Below, piece by piece: positions 63,563-64,000 of a DNA stretch of 64,000 nucleotides. The stretch is from Pelodera strongyloides (taxonomy: Eukaryota > Nematoda > Chromadorea > Rhabditida > Rhabditidae). Numbering within the stretch: position 1 is the stretch's first letter; each line of letters starts with the position of its first letter. The position numbers and the translations under genes are program-made. The DNA lies in contig JAANDG010000361.1 of NCBI GenBank assembly GCA_036852015.1, positions 82,104 through 146,103 on the forward strand, given 5' to 3'. The notes beneath the pieces were generated by a model. That model made no database searches and was not told the DNA's origin. It was given only the letters and a program-made list of their open reading frames with translations.

Positions 63563-63845
63563 TACCTTCAGTAGGTATTACATTTGGAAACCTACTAGAG
63601 GCCGTACCTCTGCATTTGAATTACATGTTCCATTCTCAAAACTAAACCCTTATTATAATAGTTTCTTTATTAGAACTGCCAAGTGGATTAATAAACTTCC
63701 TGACAACGTTTTGCGTATCCAAAATTCCATGTCTCTCAAGAGAATGTTAGCCCAAAATACTAATTTGGCAGACATAATTGCCAACCTTGATATCACTGAC
63801 ATTACAGAAAATTTCCGGGAATTCAATTTTCAGCATATTCAATAA
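63552..63845 (+). pseudogene. Out-of-frame C-terminal extension of retrotransposon ORF2
   Basis: In frame +1 relative to ORF2, the sequence reads YYIWKPTRGRTSAFEL, HVPFSKLNPYYNSFF, AKWINKLPDNVL and ends at TAA 63843-63845. This is the usual C-terminus of nematode LINE reverse transcriptases. The join falls in a perfect 8-bp-stem hairpin (TAATACCT/AGGTATTA at 63560-63580) that contains the ORF2 stop. Confidence 0.65.
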
Positions 63846-64000
63846 TTTGTTTCTCTTCAGATACAACTTCCAGCGGTAGAATGAATATTGTTCTAGATGA
63901 ATTAAAGATCGACGACATGCCCATGGACGATGGATAAAATATCTAAAATCTATTGACAATTGTATCGTTTCTTTTTCGTTTTTTTTCCTCAGAGATTATT
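63846..64000 (+). mobile_element. 3' untranslated region of the retrotransposon, cut by the window end
   Basis: No tail repeat or target duplication is reached before the window ends. Content is AT-rich. Confidence 0.4.

Overview
The window looks like nuclear DNA of a nematode, probably a rhabditid of the Caenorhabditis type. Genes are split into many short exons with TTTCAG/TTTTAG acceptors. It carries a small family of secreted C-type-lectin-like genes, and the DNA between and inside genes is crowded with Helitrons, TTAA-flanked inverted-repeat elements and a non-LTR retrotransposon. The species cannot be named from sequence alone.

Layout: 1-9.6 kb is repeats only (Helitron copies, a 1.5-kb inverted-repeat element, a GGGG-rich degenerate array). 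9.6-12.5 kb (minus) is a C-type-lectin-like gene that lacks its 3' exons. 14.25-21.4 kb (minus) is a 13-exon paralogue, about 468 codons. 24.47-39.19 kb (minus) is one 23-exon gene for a 791-residue coiled-coil protein with an acidic and RG-rich tail. 40.2-46.3 kb (minus) is a third lectin-like paralogue, again 13 exons, about 447 codons. 47.15-57.86 kb is a 27-bp satellite, interrupted by a 3.4-kb Helitron that itself carries a 2.6-kb inverted-repeat element. 59.87-63.9 kb (plus) is a non-LTR retrotransposon with ORF1, and an ORF2 with endonuclease and reverse transcriptase.

How the gene models were built: exons were joined by hand from acceptor and donor signals and reading-frame phase. The two complete lectin-like models and the coiled-coil model each sum to a whole number of codons. 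Homologous exons in the three lectin-like genes have matching phases and often identical lengths (168 nt for the first lectin exon; 32 nt for a micro-exon in all three).

Most notable: the retrotransposon ORF2 has no usable ATG before its endonuclease motifs. ORF1 ends with the classic slippery heptamer GGGAAAC placed directly before its stop codon, and a -1 slip there enters the ORF2 frame exactly. Other striking items are the satellite/Helitron/inverted-repeat nesting with resolved junctions, Helitrons carrying an antisense tRNA-like module near the 5' end, and several unrelated inverted-repeat elements whose arms are made of short GC-rich repeated words. No rRNA, convincing functional tRNA or CRISPR array was seen.
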